Counted from the stretch's first letter, positions 16,908 through 27,262 are shown. The stretch is 64,000 bases of DNA from Paraburkholderia tuberum STM678 (GCF_902833905.1 NZ_CADFGP010000004.1:1-64000); one strand, 5' to 3'. Notes: generated by a model from the letters alone, not told the origin. Numbers and translations are program-made.

Positions 16908-18125
16908 CTACTGCACGAGGTTGTTCAGTTCGATGATCGGCAGCATCACCGCGAGCACGATCACCAGCACCACGCCCCCCATCGCCAGGATCAGCAGCGG
17001 CTCCAGCAGGCTCGTCAGGAACATCGTGCGACGCTCCAGCTCGCCCGCTTCGCCATCGGCCGCGCGATCGAGCATCGTCGTCACGTCGCCGGTCGCTTCG
17101 CCCGAGCGGATCAGGTGCACGAGCACCGGCGGAAACGTCTTCGTGTTGCCGAGCGCGCGCGACAGCGACGTACCTTCGCGCACTCGCACGATCGCGTCGT
17201 CGATGTTCTCGCGCATCGCATTGTTGCTGAGCGTTTCGGCCGCGGCTTGCAGCGCGCGCAGAATCGGCACGCCCGCCGCGGTCAGAATGCCGAGCGTGCT
17301 GGCGAAGCGGACCGTGTTATAGCCGCGCACGAGCTTGCCGATCAGCGGCGCGGTCAGCAGCCAGCGGTCGAAGGCGAGCCGTGGGCCCGGTTGCCTGAGG
17401 GTCGCGCGCACCAGATAGACGACCACGATCGCGCCGATCAGCATCGCCCACCACCAGTGCCGCACGAAGCCGGACAGCGCCATCATCACGATCGTCAGAA
17501 ACGGCAGTTGCTGCTTGGTGCTCGCGAACACGTTGACGACCTGCGGCACCACATAGCTGAGCAGGAACGTGACGATGCCGAACGCGATGATCGTGACGAT
17601 CGTCGGATACGTGAACGCCAACACGATCTTCTGCTTCAGTGCATTGCGCTGCTCGATGTAGTCGGCGAGCCGCGACAGCACCAGGCCGAGCTTGCCCGTG
17701 TGTTCGCCGGCCGCGACGAGCGCCCGGTAGATCTCGGGGAAGTCCTTCGGATGCTGCTGCAGCGCATTCGCGAGCGAATGACCGCCGAGCACTTCGGCGC
17801 GAATCGCCGCCATCAGCTCGCGGATGTAGTCGCGCTCCGACTGCTCGGTGAGCACGGCGAGCGCTTCGTCGAGCGGCAGACCCGCGATCAGCAGACTCGC
17901 GAGCTGCCGCGTCAGAATGGCCTGCTCGCGCTGCGACAGACGACGCCCGAGCGCAAGCCGCTGATTGCGCTCGCCGCGGGTGCGCGAGGCCGCCGGTTCG
18001 ACGACGAGCGGAGTGAGTCCCTGCGAGCGCAGGTTGGTGCGCGCGCCGCGCGCACTGTCGGCGTCGAGCACGCCTTTTTGTGCCTTGCCCGCCGCGTCGA
18101 TCGCTTCGAAACGGAATGCCGGCAT
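16908..18125 (-). CDS. gspF: Type II secretion inner-membrane platform protein F (GspF)
   Basis: A 405-aa polytopic platform protein with two repeated T2SSF cytoplasmic domains and three membrane helices, including a long one at the C terminus (LLILAMGGVVLVIVLAVMLPI). LASLLIAGLPLDEAL and the repeat ALRAAAET-like segment are typical. It follows gspE with a 4-base gap and ends facing the 3' end of gspC. Confidence 0.95.
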   Translation of the reverse strand: MPAFRFEAIDAAGKAQKGVLDADSARGARTNLRSQGLTPLVVEPAASRTRGERNQRLALGRRLSQREQAILTRQLASLLIAGLPLDEALAVLTEQSERDYIRELMAAIRAEVLGGHSLANALQQHPKDFPEIYRALVAAGEHTGKLGLVLSRLADYIEQRNALKQKIVLAFTYPTIVTIIAFGIVTFLLSYVVPQVVNVFASTKQQLPFLTIVMMALSGFVRHWWWAMLIGAIVVVYLVRATLRQPGPRLAFDRWLLTAPLIGKLVRGYNTVRFASTLGILTAAGVPILRALQAAAETLSNNAMRENIDDAIVRVREGTSLSRALGNTKTFPPVLVHLIRSGEATGDVTTMLDRAADGEAGELERRTMFLTSLLEPLLILAMGGVVLVIVLAVMLPIIELNNLVQ

Positions 18126-18129
18126 GCGC

Positions 18130-19650
18130 TTATGCTCCGCCCGTCACGCGAATCACTTCTTCGAGCGACGTCAGTCCCGATGCGAGCCAGCGCTCCGAAT
18201 CCTCGCGCAGCGTGCGCATGCCGTGCGCGCGGCCCGCTTCGAGAATTTCGGCGTCCGCCGCGTTGCGGTGGATCAGCGCACGGATCGTCTCATCGATCAG
18301 CAGCAGCTCGTAGACGCCGCGCCGTCCCGCGTAACCGGATTGGCCACAACGGTCGCAGCCGACCGGATGCCAGCGCTTGCTGCCGTCCTCTTCCGTGCGC
18401 TCTTCGCGACACACCGGGCACAGCCGCCGCACGAGCCGCTGCGCGAGCACGCCGAGCAGCGACGAAGCGAGCAGATACGGCTCGACGCCCATGTCGGTCA
18501 GACGCGTGACCGCGGATGCCGCGTCGTTCGTGTGCAGCGTCGCGAGCACCAGGTGGCCGGTCAGCGACGCCTGCACCGCGATCTGCGCGGTTTCGAGGTC
18601 GCGGATTTCACCGATCATGATGATGTCCGGATCCTGACGCAGAATCGAGCGCAACGCGCGCGCAAAGCTCATGCCGATCCGCTCGTTGACCTGGGTCTGG
18701 CCGATGCCGGACAGGTCGTATTCGATCGGGTCTTCCACCGTCATGATGTTGGTGGTCGCCGTCTCCAGTCGCGACATCGACGCATACAGCGTCGTGGTCT
18801 TGCCGGAGCCGGTCGGGCCCGTCACGAGCACGATGCCGTGCGGCTTGCCGATCAGCTTGTCGAACTTACCGAGCGTGTCGGATGCCATGCCCAGCGCTTC
18901 GAGATTCAGTCGCGCCGCGTCTTTTTCAAGCAGCCGCAGCACCGCGCGCTCGCCGTGGCCGGTGGGCAGCGTCGATACGCGCACGTCGACCGGACGACCG
19001 CCGACGCGCAGCGTAATGCGGCCGTCCTGCGGCAGACGTTTCTCCGCGATGTCGAGCTGCGCCATGATCTTGATCCGCGAGATCAGCGCGCCGTGCAGCG
19101 CTTTTTTCGGCCGCACCACGTCGCGCAGCGTGCCGTCGACGCGAAAGCGCACCACGGACGCATTCTCGAACGGCTCGATATGAATATCCGACGCTTGTTC
19201 GCGCGCCGCTTGCGTGAGCAGCGCGTTGATCATGCGGATGATCGGCGCGTCGTCTTCCGATTCGAGCAAATCCTCGACCTCGGGAATGTCCTGCATCAGA
19301 CGCGACAGATCGACTTCGCCTTCCACTTCACCGACCACCTGCGCGGCGCTGCCGTCCTGGCGCGCATAGGCCTGGTTGATCGCCTGCGCGAGATCGTCGG
19401 CGGGCACGCGCACCACCGATACCGTGCCGTAGTTGCGCGCGATTTCGGCAAGCGCGGCTTCGCTCGTGCGCTCGCTGATCCAGACTTCGAGGCTATCGGC
19501 ATACTGATGCGCGACCAGGATCTGGCCGCTGCGCGCGAAACCGTACGGCACGAGCCGGGCGGCGAGCGGCGAGGGCGCCGCGCGCTCGCCGGCGGCGTCG
19601 CCGTTCAACCGACCTTGCGATGGCGCGGTTTGCGCGGACGTCTGCGTCAC
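18130..19650 (-). CDS. gspE: Type II secretion ATPase E (GspE)
   Basis: A 506-aa cytoplasmic ATPase that powers pseudopilus assembly. Walker A GPTGSGKTTT lies near residue 273; the Asp box MTVEDPIEY, Walker B IIMIGEIRD and His box ATLHTNDA follow. A zinc module CPVC with a later CDRC sits in the C-terminal domain. It starts at GTG 19650, sharing bases with the gspD stop (GTGA), so D-E-F form a coupled run. Confidence 0.96.
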   Translation of the reverse strand: MTQTSAQTAPSQGRLNGDAAGERAAPSPLAARLVPYGFARSGQILVAHQYADSLEVWISERTSEAALAEIARNYGTVSVVRVPADDLAQAINQAYARQDGSAAQVVGEVEGEVDLSRLMQDIPEVEDLLESEDDAPIIRMINALLTQAAREQASDIHIEPFENASVVRFRVDGTLRDVVRPKKALHGALISRIKIMAQLDIAEKRLPQDGRITLRVGGRPVDVRVSTLPTGHGERAVLRLLEKDAARLNLEALGMASDTLGKFDKLIGKPHGIVLVTGPTGSGKTTTLYASMSRLETATTNIMTVEDPIEYDLSGIGQTQVNERIGMSFARALRSILRQDPDIIMIGEIRDLETAQIAVQASLTGHLVLATLHTNDAASAVTRLTDMGVEPYLLASSLLGVLAQRLVRRLCPVCREERTEEDGSKRWHPVGCDRCGQSGYAGRRGVYELLLIDETIRALIHRNAADAEILEAGRAHGMRTLREDSERWLASGLTSLEEVIRVTGGA

Positions 19651-22037
19651 GGACGCGCTCCCGGCGATACCGTACTCGGCACCACTCCGCTGGCCGGATC
19701 GACGACCGCCGGTTGCGGCACGGTTTGCGGCATCGATTGCGGCACAGGTTGCGTCGTGGGCTGCGCGTTGGCTTGCGGCACGGCCCGCGGCGGTACCTGT
19801 TGAGGCACCTGTTGCGGTGCCTGCTGCGGCATCATCTGCTTGCGGCGCATCTGGTTCAGATCGAACAGGTTCAGCGCCGGCACACCGCCCTGGCTCGGGC
19901 CGAGCGGCATCGGCGGCACGACCGGATCGTCGCGATCCTTCATGATGTTGTTGTCCGAACGGTACGCACCCTGCACGCCCTGGATGTAGTCGTAGCGGTT
20001 CGCCGTGACGGCCTGGGTGGTGTCGCGATCGGCGAGAATGACCGGGCGCAGGAATACCATCAGGTTAGTCTTGTCGCGCGTCTTTTGCTCGGAGCGGAAC
20101 AGCTGGCCCAGCCACGGAATGTCGCCGAGCAGTGGCACCTTGCTGTTGCTGACCTGGTAGTTGTCCTGCATCAGGCCGCCGAGCACGATGATCTCGCCGT
20201 TATCGCACAGCACGGTCGACTGGATCGAACGCTTCGTGAATTCCGGGCCCGCCGGGTTCGTCGCCGCGTTGTTCGTACCGTTCACGATCGCCGAATCTTC
20301 CGTGTAGAGCTGCAGCTTCAGGATGCCGCCGTCGGTAATCTGCGGCTTCACGTGCAGCGTCAGACCGACGTCGACACGGTCGAACGTGTTGAACGCCGCG
20401 CTCGTCGTGCCGCTCGTCAGGTTCGAGTACGAACCGGTCTGGATCGGCACGTTGGTACCGACGATAATCTTCGCTTCTTCGTTGTCGAGCGTGATCAGGT
20501 TCGGCGTGGACAGCACGTTCGCGTCGGCGGTCTGCGACAGCGCCTGCAGCAGCGCGCCGAGACCCTGCACGCCGAAAATGTTGTGGATCCAGCCAACGTT
20601 CAGGCCCTGTTGCAAGTTCTGGGCGCCCAGTGCCGTAGCGAGACCGCCGGTCGAGCCGGCAGCGGCCGCGGCCGCCGTCAGGTTGATGATGCTGTTGCCC
20701 GAGCCAGTCGACAGGTTGGTACCGGCATACAAGTTACCGTTCGCGACCTGCCACTGAATCCCGAGGTTGCCGCTCGTATTCGAGTTCAGCTCGACGATCA
20801 GCGCCTCGATATACACCTGCGCGCGACGTGCATCGAGCTGGTCGATCACCGCGCGCAAGTTGCGGTACGTCGCATCGGGCGCCGTGATGATCAGCGAGTT
20901 GGTTGCGGGATCGGCCGTGATCATGCCGCCGCCCTGGTCTTCGCTCTTCTCCTTTTCTCCGCCGAGAAAGCCGCCACTATTACTATTCGAGCCCGAGGCG
21001 CCGCCGCCCATCGGCGAGTTCATCGAGCTGCCGCCGAGTCCGCCTGACGGCAACGGTGGCGTGCCCGACGTGCCCGTCGAATTGCTGGCGTTCGACAGAC
21101 CGCCGCCGCCACCACCACTGCTGTTCTGGTTGAACGAGTTCGCCTCGTTCGAGCCGCCCGACGAGCCTTCGCCGCCGCCCTTGCCGAGCATGTTGCGCAG
21201 CGTGCGCGCGAGCTTCGTCGCGTCCGCGTTGCGCAGCGGCACGACGTGCATGTTGCCCGGCATCGTGGTCGGCACGTCGAGCTGTTTCGCGAGCTCCTTT
21301 GCCGCCGCGAGACGTGCGGTGTTCGACGCGCGCATCAGTAGCGAGTTGGTGCGCGGATCCGACGCGATCGACACCTTCAGCGTCGCGTCCGTACTGCCTA
21401 TCGAGCCCGGATCGAGCATCTTGTTCATCTGCTGCGCGATGTCGATCGCATTCGCATTCTTCAGCGGCACGACCGCCACCGACTGGCCTGCCGCGTTATC
21501 GATGCCCGCGATGATCTGCGCGATGCGCCGCACGTTGTCGGCGTAGTCGGTGACGACGATCGTATTGTTGGCGGGGTAGGCCGCGACGGTGTTGTTCGGC
21601 GAAATCAGCGGACGCAGTACCGGCAGCAGGTTGTTGGCCGATTCGTTCCTCAGCGTGAAGACCTGCGTGACGACCTGGTCGCCGCGCGCCGTCGGTGCGT
21701 TGCCGACGTAGGTCGGCACGCCTTGCAGCTTGGCGTCGGCCTCGGGCACCACTTTCAGCACGCCGTGATCCTGCACGAGCGCGAAGCCCTGCATGCGCAG
21801 CGCGGACTCCAGGGTTTTGAGCGCCTGATCCTCGGGTACCGCGTTTTCGGACACGAGGTTCAGTTGCCCCTTCACCCGCGGATCGACGATGATCGTCTTG
21901 CCGGTCGCCGCGCCGATCGCCTTGGCGACCTGGTCGATGTCGGCGTTGACGAAGTTGAGTGTCACCTCTGCCTGTGCTGTCTGCGCGGTGATCAGTCCAG
22001 CCACCAGCAGCGCCGTTGCCACGCGACGCAAAGCCAT
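19647..22037 (-). CDS. gspD: Type II secretion outer-membrane secretin (GspD)
   Basis: A 796-aa secretin. A Sec signal peptide ends at AQTAQA; N0-N3 domains follow (VTLNFVNADIDQVAKAIG, then repeats such as PVLRPLISPNNTVAAYPANNTIVVTDY), then the secretin barrel with VPLLGDIPWLGQLFR. A Gly/Ser/Asn-rich insert of about 80 residues (roughly 297-377) splits N3, and the C-terminal tail is a Pro/Gln/Val repeat. ATG 22037 is chosen because AGAAGAAA precedes it; ATG 22052 has none. It is the first gene of the D-E-F run. Confidence 0.95.
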   Translation of the reverse strand: MALRRVATALLVAGLITAQTAQAEVTLNFVNADIDQVAKAIGAATGKTIIVDPRVKGQLNLVSENAVPEDQALKTLESALRMQGFALVQDHGVLKVVPEADAKLQGVPTYVGNAPTARGDQVVTQVFTLRNESANNLLPVLRPLISPNNTVAAYPANNTIVVTDYADNVRRIAQIIAGIDNAAGQSVAVVPLKNANAIDIAQQMNKMLDPGSIGSTDATLKVSIASDPRTNSLLMRASNTARLAAAKELAKQLDVPTTMPGNMHVVPLRNADATKLARTLRNMLGKGGGEGSSGGSNEANSFNQNSSGGGGGGLSNASNSTGTSGTPPLPSGGLGGSSMNSPMGGGASGSNSNSGGFLGGEKEKSEDQGGGMITADPATNSLIITAPDATYRNLRAVIDQLDARRAQVYIEALIVELNSNTSGNLGIQWQVANGNLYAGTNLSTGSGNSIINLTAAAAAAGSTGGLATALGAQNLQQGLNVGWIHNIFGVQGLGALLQALSQTADANVLSTPNLITLDNEEAKIIVGTNVPIQTGSYSNLTSGTTSAAFNTFDRVDVGLTLHVKPQITDGGILKLQLYTEDSAIVNGTNNAATNPAGPEFTKRSIQSTVLCDNGEIIVLGGLMQDNYQVSNSKVPLLGDIPWLGQLFRSEQKTRDKTNLMVFLRPVILADRDTTQAVTANRYDYIQGVQGAYRSDNNIMKDRDDPVVPPMPLGPSQGGVPALNLFDLNQMRRKQMMPQQAPQQVPQQVPPRAVPQANAQPTTQPVPQSMPQTVPQPAVVDPASGVVPSTVSPGARP

Positions 22038-22052
22038 ACAATTTCTTCTCAT

Positions 22053-22534
22053 GGAATGTGATATCGATGCCGGCAGCCTCTGCCACCGACGGTCAAGCGA
22101 TGCGGACCTGGCAGCAAGCTACCGCCCGGTCGGTCTGTGAGCCGGCCCCAAAAGCGAGTTTCGCTTGGAGCTCCAGCGTCCCGACGCCCGAAAAAAACGA
22201 ACAGTAACAGCTTTTCATGTCGGATTTGAAACAAAACAAGGGGCCTCATGCGAATCCTTACGGAATCGCAGGCTGGTTACTAAATTGAAAGCTAACCAGC
22301 ACCGTACCTGGACGCCATTACCCGGCTTTGTACGGTCTTATGTCGGTTAGCCAACTTGACGAAGGTCGGACTGCCGGTATGATACGAGCCGTTCGACTCA
22401 CTGCTATGTGTTTGCTGACGCGGGTTTTCCCCGATGCTCGACAAATGCCCGGCCAGCTTGCCGTTGCGGCCGAAATACGGCCGGCAAACTGCCTTACCGA
22501 TTCTTACCTCGGGTTTATCCAGTCCTGTTGACCG
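22053..22534. other. Intergenic region between gspD and the transglycosylase gene
   Basis: 482 bases without a credible gene. It must hold the leftward gspD promoter (not resolved). It also holds a good rightward promoter at 22356-22383. An imperfect hairpin formed by GCGGCCG and CGGCCGGC lies in the 145-nt leader around 22469-22492. Confidence 0.5.
22356..22383 (+). promoter_or_regulatory. Sigma70-type promoter for the lytic transglycosylase gene
   Basis: TTGACG (22356-22361), 16-bp spacer, TATGAT (22378-22383). The predicted start is near 22390, giving a leader of about 145 nt. Confidence 0.55.
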
Positions 22535-22978
22535 ATGAAAAGTCCGCTCGTCACCGTTGCCGCCACGCTCGCGTTGCTCGTCGCAGCCGGCTCCGCGCGC
22601 GCCGACTGCTTCGACGAAGCGGCGAAGTATCAGAAGGTCAACCCATTGATTTTACGGGCTATCGCGTGGCAGGAGTCGCACAACCGGCCGGATGCGCAGC
22701 ACAAGAACGCGAACGGCTCGACCGACTACGGTGTGATGCAGATCAATTCGGTGCATCTGCCGGTGCTCGCCCAGTACGGGATCTCGCAGGGCACGCTGAT
22801 GGAGCCGTGCAAGAACGTTTATATCGCGGCGTGGCATCTGCGCCGCCAGATGAACAAGTACGGCAATACCTGGCAGGCGGTCGGAGCATACCACTCTGAG
22901 ACGCCGGCGTTGCGGGACAAATACTCGCAACAGATCGCCGCGATTCTGCGCAGGTGGAAGTTGATGCCCGCGCAGTAG
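22535..22978 (+). CDS. Periplasmic lytic transglycosylase (SLT domain)
   Basis: A 147-aa exported peptidoglycan lyase with a signal peptide ending SARA before DCFDEA. The SLT core has the catalytic Glu in IAWQESHNRPDA, followed by YGVMQINSVH and the GAYHS segment. Length and cysteines match the small IagB/IpgF-type enzymes that open the wall for secretion machines. Next to gspD it might serve T2SS assembly, but it is transcribed from its own promoter in the opposite direction. Confidence 0.88.
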   Translation: MKSPLVTVAATLALLVAAGSARADCFDEAAKYQKVNPLILRAIAWQESHNRPDAQHKNANGSTDYGVMQINSVHLPVLAQYGISQGTLMEPCKNVYIAAWHLRRQMNKYGNTWQAVGAYHSETPALRDKYSQQIAAILRRWKLMPAQ

Positions 22979-23123
22979 GCTTGTCCAGCGCTGTCGCTTG
23001 CGCAGGCTGCGCCCGTTTTAATGCACAATGCGGCTTCATGCTGCTGTCGCGCCGTCGCAGCGACGCCGACCATTTGGCCCCGCTCCCGACACGCCTTTCA
23101 ATCCTCCCGTATTCCGTACCGCG

Positions 23124-24422
23124 ATGAACCAGCCGCTATTGCCCATCACCGTGCTCTCCGGTTTTCTGGGCGCCGGCAAGACCACGCTCCTGAATCACAT
23201 CCTTGCGAATCGCGCCGGTTTGCGCGTCGCCGCGATCGTCGACGATCTCGCCGCGGTCAATATCGACCCGACACTTGTGCGCCACGCGGCCGACCTGTCG
23301 AGCGTCGACGAGCAGGTCGTTGAACTCAAGAACGGCTGTATCTGCTGCACGCTGCGCGACGAGCTGCAAAACGAAATCCGTCGCCTCGCCGGCGAAAATC
23401 GCTTCGACGCGCTCGTGATCGAATCGAGCGGCATCGCCGAGCCGATGTCGAGTGCCGAAACCATTACATTCGAGGGCCACGAAGGCGCGTCGCTCGGCGA
23501 CGTCGCGCGGCTCGATACGATGGTCACGATCGTCGATGCGTTCAACTTCCTGCGCGATTATGCGTCGGCCGACGCGCTCGCCGAACGCGGCATCACGGTC
23601 GACGAAGACGACGACCGTACGATCGTCGAATTGCTGATCGAGCAGATCGAGTTTTGTGACGTACTCGTCGTGAACAAGATCGATCTGGTCAGCGCCGACG
23701 AGCTCGCGCGTTTGCAGCGCATCCTCGCACGCCTGAACCCGCGCGCGGTGCAGCTCGTGAGCCGCTTCGCCGACGTGCCGCTCGAGCAGATCGTGAACAC
23801 CGGACGCTTCGATTTCGACGAAGCGTCGAATGCGCCGGGCTGGCTCGCGGCACTCGAGCACGAGCACGGCGGTCAACACGGCCACATGCATCGCAGCGAA
23901 GCCGACGAATACGGCGTCGGCCATTTCGTCTATCGCGCACGCCGGCCGTTTCATCCGCAGCGGCTGTGGGAGCTGCTGCATCGGGAGTGGAAGGGCATAC
24001 TGCGTAGCAAGGGATTCTTCTGGCTCGCGACGCGCAACGATATCGGCGGTTCGCTATCGCAGGCCGGTGGCGCTTGCCGGCACGGTCCGGCGGGCATGTG
24101 GTGGGCCGCGCAGGATCGCAGCGAATGGCCGGCAGGCGACGACGAGCTGGCCGCCGAAATCGCCGCCGACTGGTACGGCGCGCCGGACGATACCAGCATC
24201 GGCGATCGTCGTCAGGAGTTCGTACTGATCGGCGTGGATATCGACCCCGCCATCTGGCGCGCGAAGTTCGACGCCTGTCTGCTCACCGACGACGAATACG
24301 CGCTCGGGCCGCAAGCCTGGCAGCAGTTCCCTGATCCGTTCCCGGCGTGGGAGTTCGACGACCACGATCACGATCATGATGATGATCGCGGCCATCATCA
24401 TCACGGGCACGGCGACGACTGA
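23124..24422 (+). CDS. CobW/COG0523-family GTPase, putative metal chaperone
   Basis: A 432-aa P-loop GTPase. Walker [11 protein letters not shown], the metal-binding [15 protein letters not shown] and the guanine motif NKIDLV are visible. The C-terminal CobW_C domain contains FFWLATR, and the protein ends in a His/Asp-rich tail (HDHDHDDD and HHHHGHG) suited to zinc binding. In place of the usual VNEFGE motif it has VDDLAAVN, as in the ZigA-like branch. No Zur-type operator was seen upstream. ATG 23124 is chosen because the extension to 23028 lacks conservation. Confidence 0.9.
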   Translation: MNQPLLPITVLSGFLGAGKTTLLNHILANRAGLRVAAIVDDLAAVNIDPTLVRHAADLSSVDEQVVELKNGCICCTLRDELQNEIRRLAGENRFDALVIESSGIAEPMSSAETITFEGHEGASLGDVARLDTMVTIVDAFNFLRDYASADALAERGITVDEDDDRTIVELLIEQIEFCDVLVVNKIDLVSADELARLQRILARLNPRAVQLVSRFADVPLEQIVNTGRFDFDEASNAPGWLAALEHEHGGQHGHMHRSEADEYGVGHFVYRARRPFHPQRLWELLHREWKGILRSKGFFWLATRNDIGGSLSQAGGACRHGPAGMWWAAQDRSEWPAGDDELAAEIAADWYGAPDDTSIGDRRQEFVLIGVDIDPAIWRAKFDACLLTDDEYALGPQAWQQFPDPFPAWEFDDHDHDHDDDRGHHHHGHGDD

Positions 24423-24511
24423 GAACATGGCGGACATGACCACGGCGAGAACGCGCATCGTCATGACTGAACGAAGCACGTCCCGCGCTTGAACCATATG
24501 CATGGACGAAA

Positions 24512-24536
24512 AAAAACCCGCCACTGGCGGGTTTTT
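24512..24536. terminator. Bidirectional terminator between the CobW gene and hup
   Basis: An A-run, CCCGCC, loop ACT, GGCGGG and a T-run form a symmetric terminator. It serves the rightward CobW-type gene and the leftward HU gene. Confidence 0.85.
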
Positions 24537-24569
24537 CTCGCGGGTGTCAACTGCCCGGCAGGAATCTGC

Positions 24570-24848
24570 CTAGCGCTTGTTGACCGAGTCCTTGAACGCC
24601 TTGCCTGCCGTGAATTTGACGGTCTTGGCAGCCGGGATCTTGATAGTTTCGCCGGTCTTCGGATTACGACCCGTACGCGCTGCGCGCTTGCCCGAACCAA
24701 AGCTACCGAAGCCAATCAACTGGACCGCCTCACCCTTCGACACAGACTTCTTGATCACTTCAAGCAACGTGTCCAGCGTTTCACCGGTTTGAGCCTTGCT
24801 GGCGCCCGTCTGTCCTGCGACAGCGTCGATCAGTTCCTGTTTGTTCAT
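24570..24848 (-). CDS. DNA-binding protein HU
   Basis: A 92-aa nucleoid protein. It has the HU/IHF signature [30 protein letters not shown] (read in two parts: the strand before and the arm after GRNP). [11 protein letters not shown] at the N terminus is HU-like rather than IHF-like. HU bends DNA non-specifically and assists replication initiation and chromosome compaction. GAAAGGAACC precedes the ATG. The gene stands alone. Confidence 0.95.
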   Translation of the reverse strand: MNKQELIDAVAGQTGASKAQTGETLDTLLEVIKKSVSKGEAVQLIGFGSFGSGKRAARTGRNPKTGETIKIPAAKTVKFTAGKAFKDSVNKR

Positions 24849-25294
24849 TAAGGTTCCTTTCTGAGTTTAGGTTGATACGAACAGCGCGACCGCGCCGATT
24901 ATACGTGCGCGCACCGCGCCGTCGAGCAGCTGCGGCCCTGATCCTGACGATCTCCCGCGCCGGACAAAACCCTGTTCGGCGGCCGTGCTGCCGCTCCCTT
25001 CGCGGCGCTTGCTATGATAGCGCAGCGCAAACCCAATCAGGATAAGGGTTTCGAGGAATTGCACGGTTTTCGGGCCGTTCTTGCAAGGAAATCGAAATTT
25101 TGCCCCTCAGCACCCCTTAAACGAGGGCTGAAACCCAGTCCTGGCGGGGGTTAGCGTTGGTTTTTGCCAACGCAGCAAAGCGTCTAAATGCGTCCTGATG
25201 GGTCTTTTACGGCGACTCGCGCGCAGCGCGCGCCGGCTCGAACCATCGAACCCGCTCTTTCGAGCGACCTTTTGAGCGTGTTTTCCCACCGCGC
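24849..25294. other. Intergenic region between hup and mnmC
   Basis: 446 bases with no credible gene. It contains the leftward hup promoter area and a rightward TATGAT at 25013-25018 with a weak -35. It also contains a hairpin GCGTTGG, TTTTTG, CCAACGC at 25154-25173. A rightward transcript would have a long structured leader of over 250 nt before mnmC. No known riboswitch was recognised. Confidence 0.4.
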
Positions 25295-27262
25295 ATGACC
25301 GATCCGCTGATCCCCGCCGTCCTCGCTTTCCGCGACAACGGCAGCCCCTTTTCACCACACTACGACGACATCTATCACAGCGCCGTCGGCGCGCTCGAGC
25401 AGGCTCACTACGTCTTTCTGCGCGGCAACGAATTGCCCGAAAGATGGCAGAGCCGCCGTACGTTCACCGTGCTCGAAACCGGCTTTGGCATCGGCATCAA
25501 CTTTCTCGTCACGTGGGCCGCATGGCGCGCCGATCCGGCTCGCTGCGAGCGGCTGCATTTCGTGTCGACCGAAAAGCATCCGTTTAGCGCCGCCGATCTG
25601 CGCCGCGTTCACGCAACGACGATCGCCGATCCGCTGATCGCCGGGCTCGCGAACACGCTCGCGAACGCTTGGCCGATGCTCGTGCCCGGCACGCACCGGC
25701 TCGAATTCGAAGGCGGCCGCGTCGTGCTGACGTTGATCTTCGCCGATGCGCTCGACAGCCTGCCCACATTGCGGCTGCGTGCCGATGCGTTCTATCTGGA
25801 TGGCTTTGCGCCCGCGAAAAATCCAGAGCTGTGGAGCCCGGCGATCTTCAAGTCGCTTGCGCGCGTCGCCGGCGATGACGCGACCTTCTCCACCTATAGC
25901 AGCGCGGGCGACGTCAAACGCGCATTGACGCAATGCGGCTTCGAGTATCGCAAGGTCGACGGCTTCGGCTGGAAACGCGCGATGCTGGTCGGTCGCTTCG
26001 CGCCGCGCTGGCGTGTGCGCCGTTACGAGCCGCCCGCGCCGTTCTGGCACGACGAACGACACGCGGTCGTGATCGGTGCGGGACTGGCCGGCTGCGCGGT
26101 GATCGAGCGGCTTGCGGCGCGCGGCTGGCGCGTGACTTCGCTCGAGCGGCATGCGTCGGTTGCACAAGATGCGTCTGGCAATCCAGCCGGCGTATTCCAC
26201 CCAATGATTTCGCGCGATGACAGCGTCGCGTCGCGCGTCACGCGGGCGGGCTTTCTGTACGCGCTCAATCGTTGGGCCGCGCTCGAAAGTGCAGGGCATC
26301 GGCTCGCGCGCGGCGATCGCGGTCTGCTGCAGATCGCCGCGGACGACGACGAGGCGCGCGCAATCGGCGAGGCCATCGGCGCGTTCCGCTATCCGTCCGA
26401 CTACGTGACGCCGGTGTGCGCGTCCGATGCCGAGCGACTCGCCGGCGTGCCGCTCGCGCGTGGCGGCTGGTTCTTTCCGCGCGGCGGCTGGATCGATCCG
26501 GCTTCGCTGTGCGCGGCGCAATTCGCATCGGCAGGCGGCTTGCTCGAACGACGCTTCGGTCTCGACGTCGCGCGGCTCGAACGTGCCGGCGATCAGTGGA
26601 CCGTCTTCGATATCGCGGGAAAGGTAGTCGCGCGAGCGCCGGTCGTGATCGTCGCTGGTGCGCATGAAGCTGCGCGCATCGCTGGCTTGCGTCATGCGCC
26701 GACACGCAGCATTCGTGGTCAGTTGAGCTTGCTGCCGGCGGGTACCGTCGCGCCGCTTGCGCTGCCGGTGATCGGCGAGGGCTACGCCGTGCCGCTCGCG
26801 AACGATGTCACGCTGACAGGCGCGACCTATGAACTCGACGATCCCGACACGTCGCTGCGCGCGGACGGTCATCGCGAGAATATCGAGCGCGTCGCGCAGA
26901 TGTTGCCGTCGTTCGCAAGCGCACTCGATGCCGCGCCGCTGACCTCGCTCGCCGGACGCGTTGCGTTTCGCTGCGTGACCTCGGATCGCATGCCGATGAT
27001 CGGCCAGCTCGCCGACGAAGCCGCTGCCGCCCGCGATGCTGCCCGCCTGCGCGGCGCATGGCCGCTCGATCTGCCGCGTCTCGACGGTCTGTACGGCGCA
27101 TTCGCTTATGGTTCTCGCGGGCTGGTGTGGGCCGCGCTCGGCGCTGAACTGATCGCGTCGCAGATCGAAGGCGAGCCGTGGCCGCTCGAACGCGATCTCG
27201 CCGAAGACATCGACCCTGGGCGTTTTCTGCTGCGCTCCTTGCGACAGGGAACGATCGGTTAA
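25295..27262 (+). CDS. mnmC: Bifunctional tRNA wobble-uridine enzyme MnmC
   Basis: A 655-aa fusion that finishes mnm5s2U34 on tRNA. The N-terminal methyltransferase domain (about 1-235) has VLETGFGIGINFL (SAM site) and FYLDGFAPAKNPELW. The C-terminal FAD oxidoreductase domain (about 250-655) begins with the dinucleotide fold VVIGAGLAGC. It acts downstream of MnmE-MnmG, and mnmG is at 56918. Its stop codon lies within the first GTTAAC hexamer of the following origin-like region. Confidence 0.95.
   Translation: MTDPLIPAVLAFRDNGSPFSPHYDDIYHSAVGALEQAHYVFLRGNELPERWQSRRTFTVLETGFGIGINFLVTWAAWRADPARCERLHFVSTEKHPFSAADLRRVHATTIADPLIAGLANTLANAWPMLVPGTHRLEFEGGRVVLTLIFADALDSLPTLRLRADAFYLDGFAPAKNPELWSPAIFKSLARVAGDDATFSTYSSAGDVKRALTQCGFEYRKVDGFGWKRAMLVGRFAPRWRVRRYEPPAPFWHDERHAVVIGAGLAGCAVIERLAARGWRVTSLERHASVAQDASGNPAGVFHPMISRDDSVASRVTRAGFLYALNRWAALESAGHRLARGDRGLLQIAADDDEARAIGEAIGAFRYPSDYVTPVCASDAERLAGVPLARGGWFFPRGGWIDPASLCAAQFASAGGLLERRFGLDVARLERAGDQWTVFDIAGKVVARAPVVIVAGAHEAARIAGLRHAPTRSIRGQLSLLPAGTVAPLALPVIGEGYAVPLANDVTLTGATYELDDPDTSLRADGHRENIERVAQMLPSFASALDAAPLTSLAGRVAFRCVTSDRMPMIGQLADEAAAARDAARLRGAWPLDLPRLDGLYGAFAYGSRGLVWAALGAELIASQIEGEPWPLERDLAEDIDPGRFLLRSLRQGTIG

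Noticed and set aside
22980..23123. Zur-type operator for the CobW-like gene
   Set aside because: No GTTATA-type dyad could be found, so zinc regulation is not supported by sequence.
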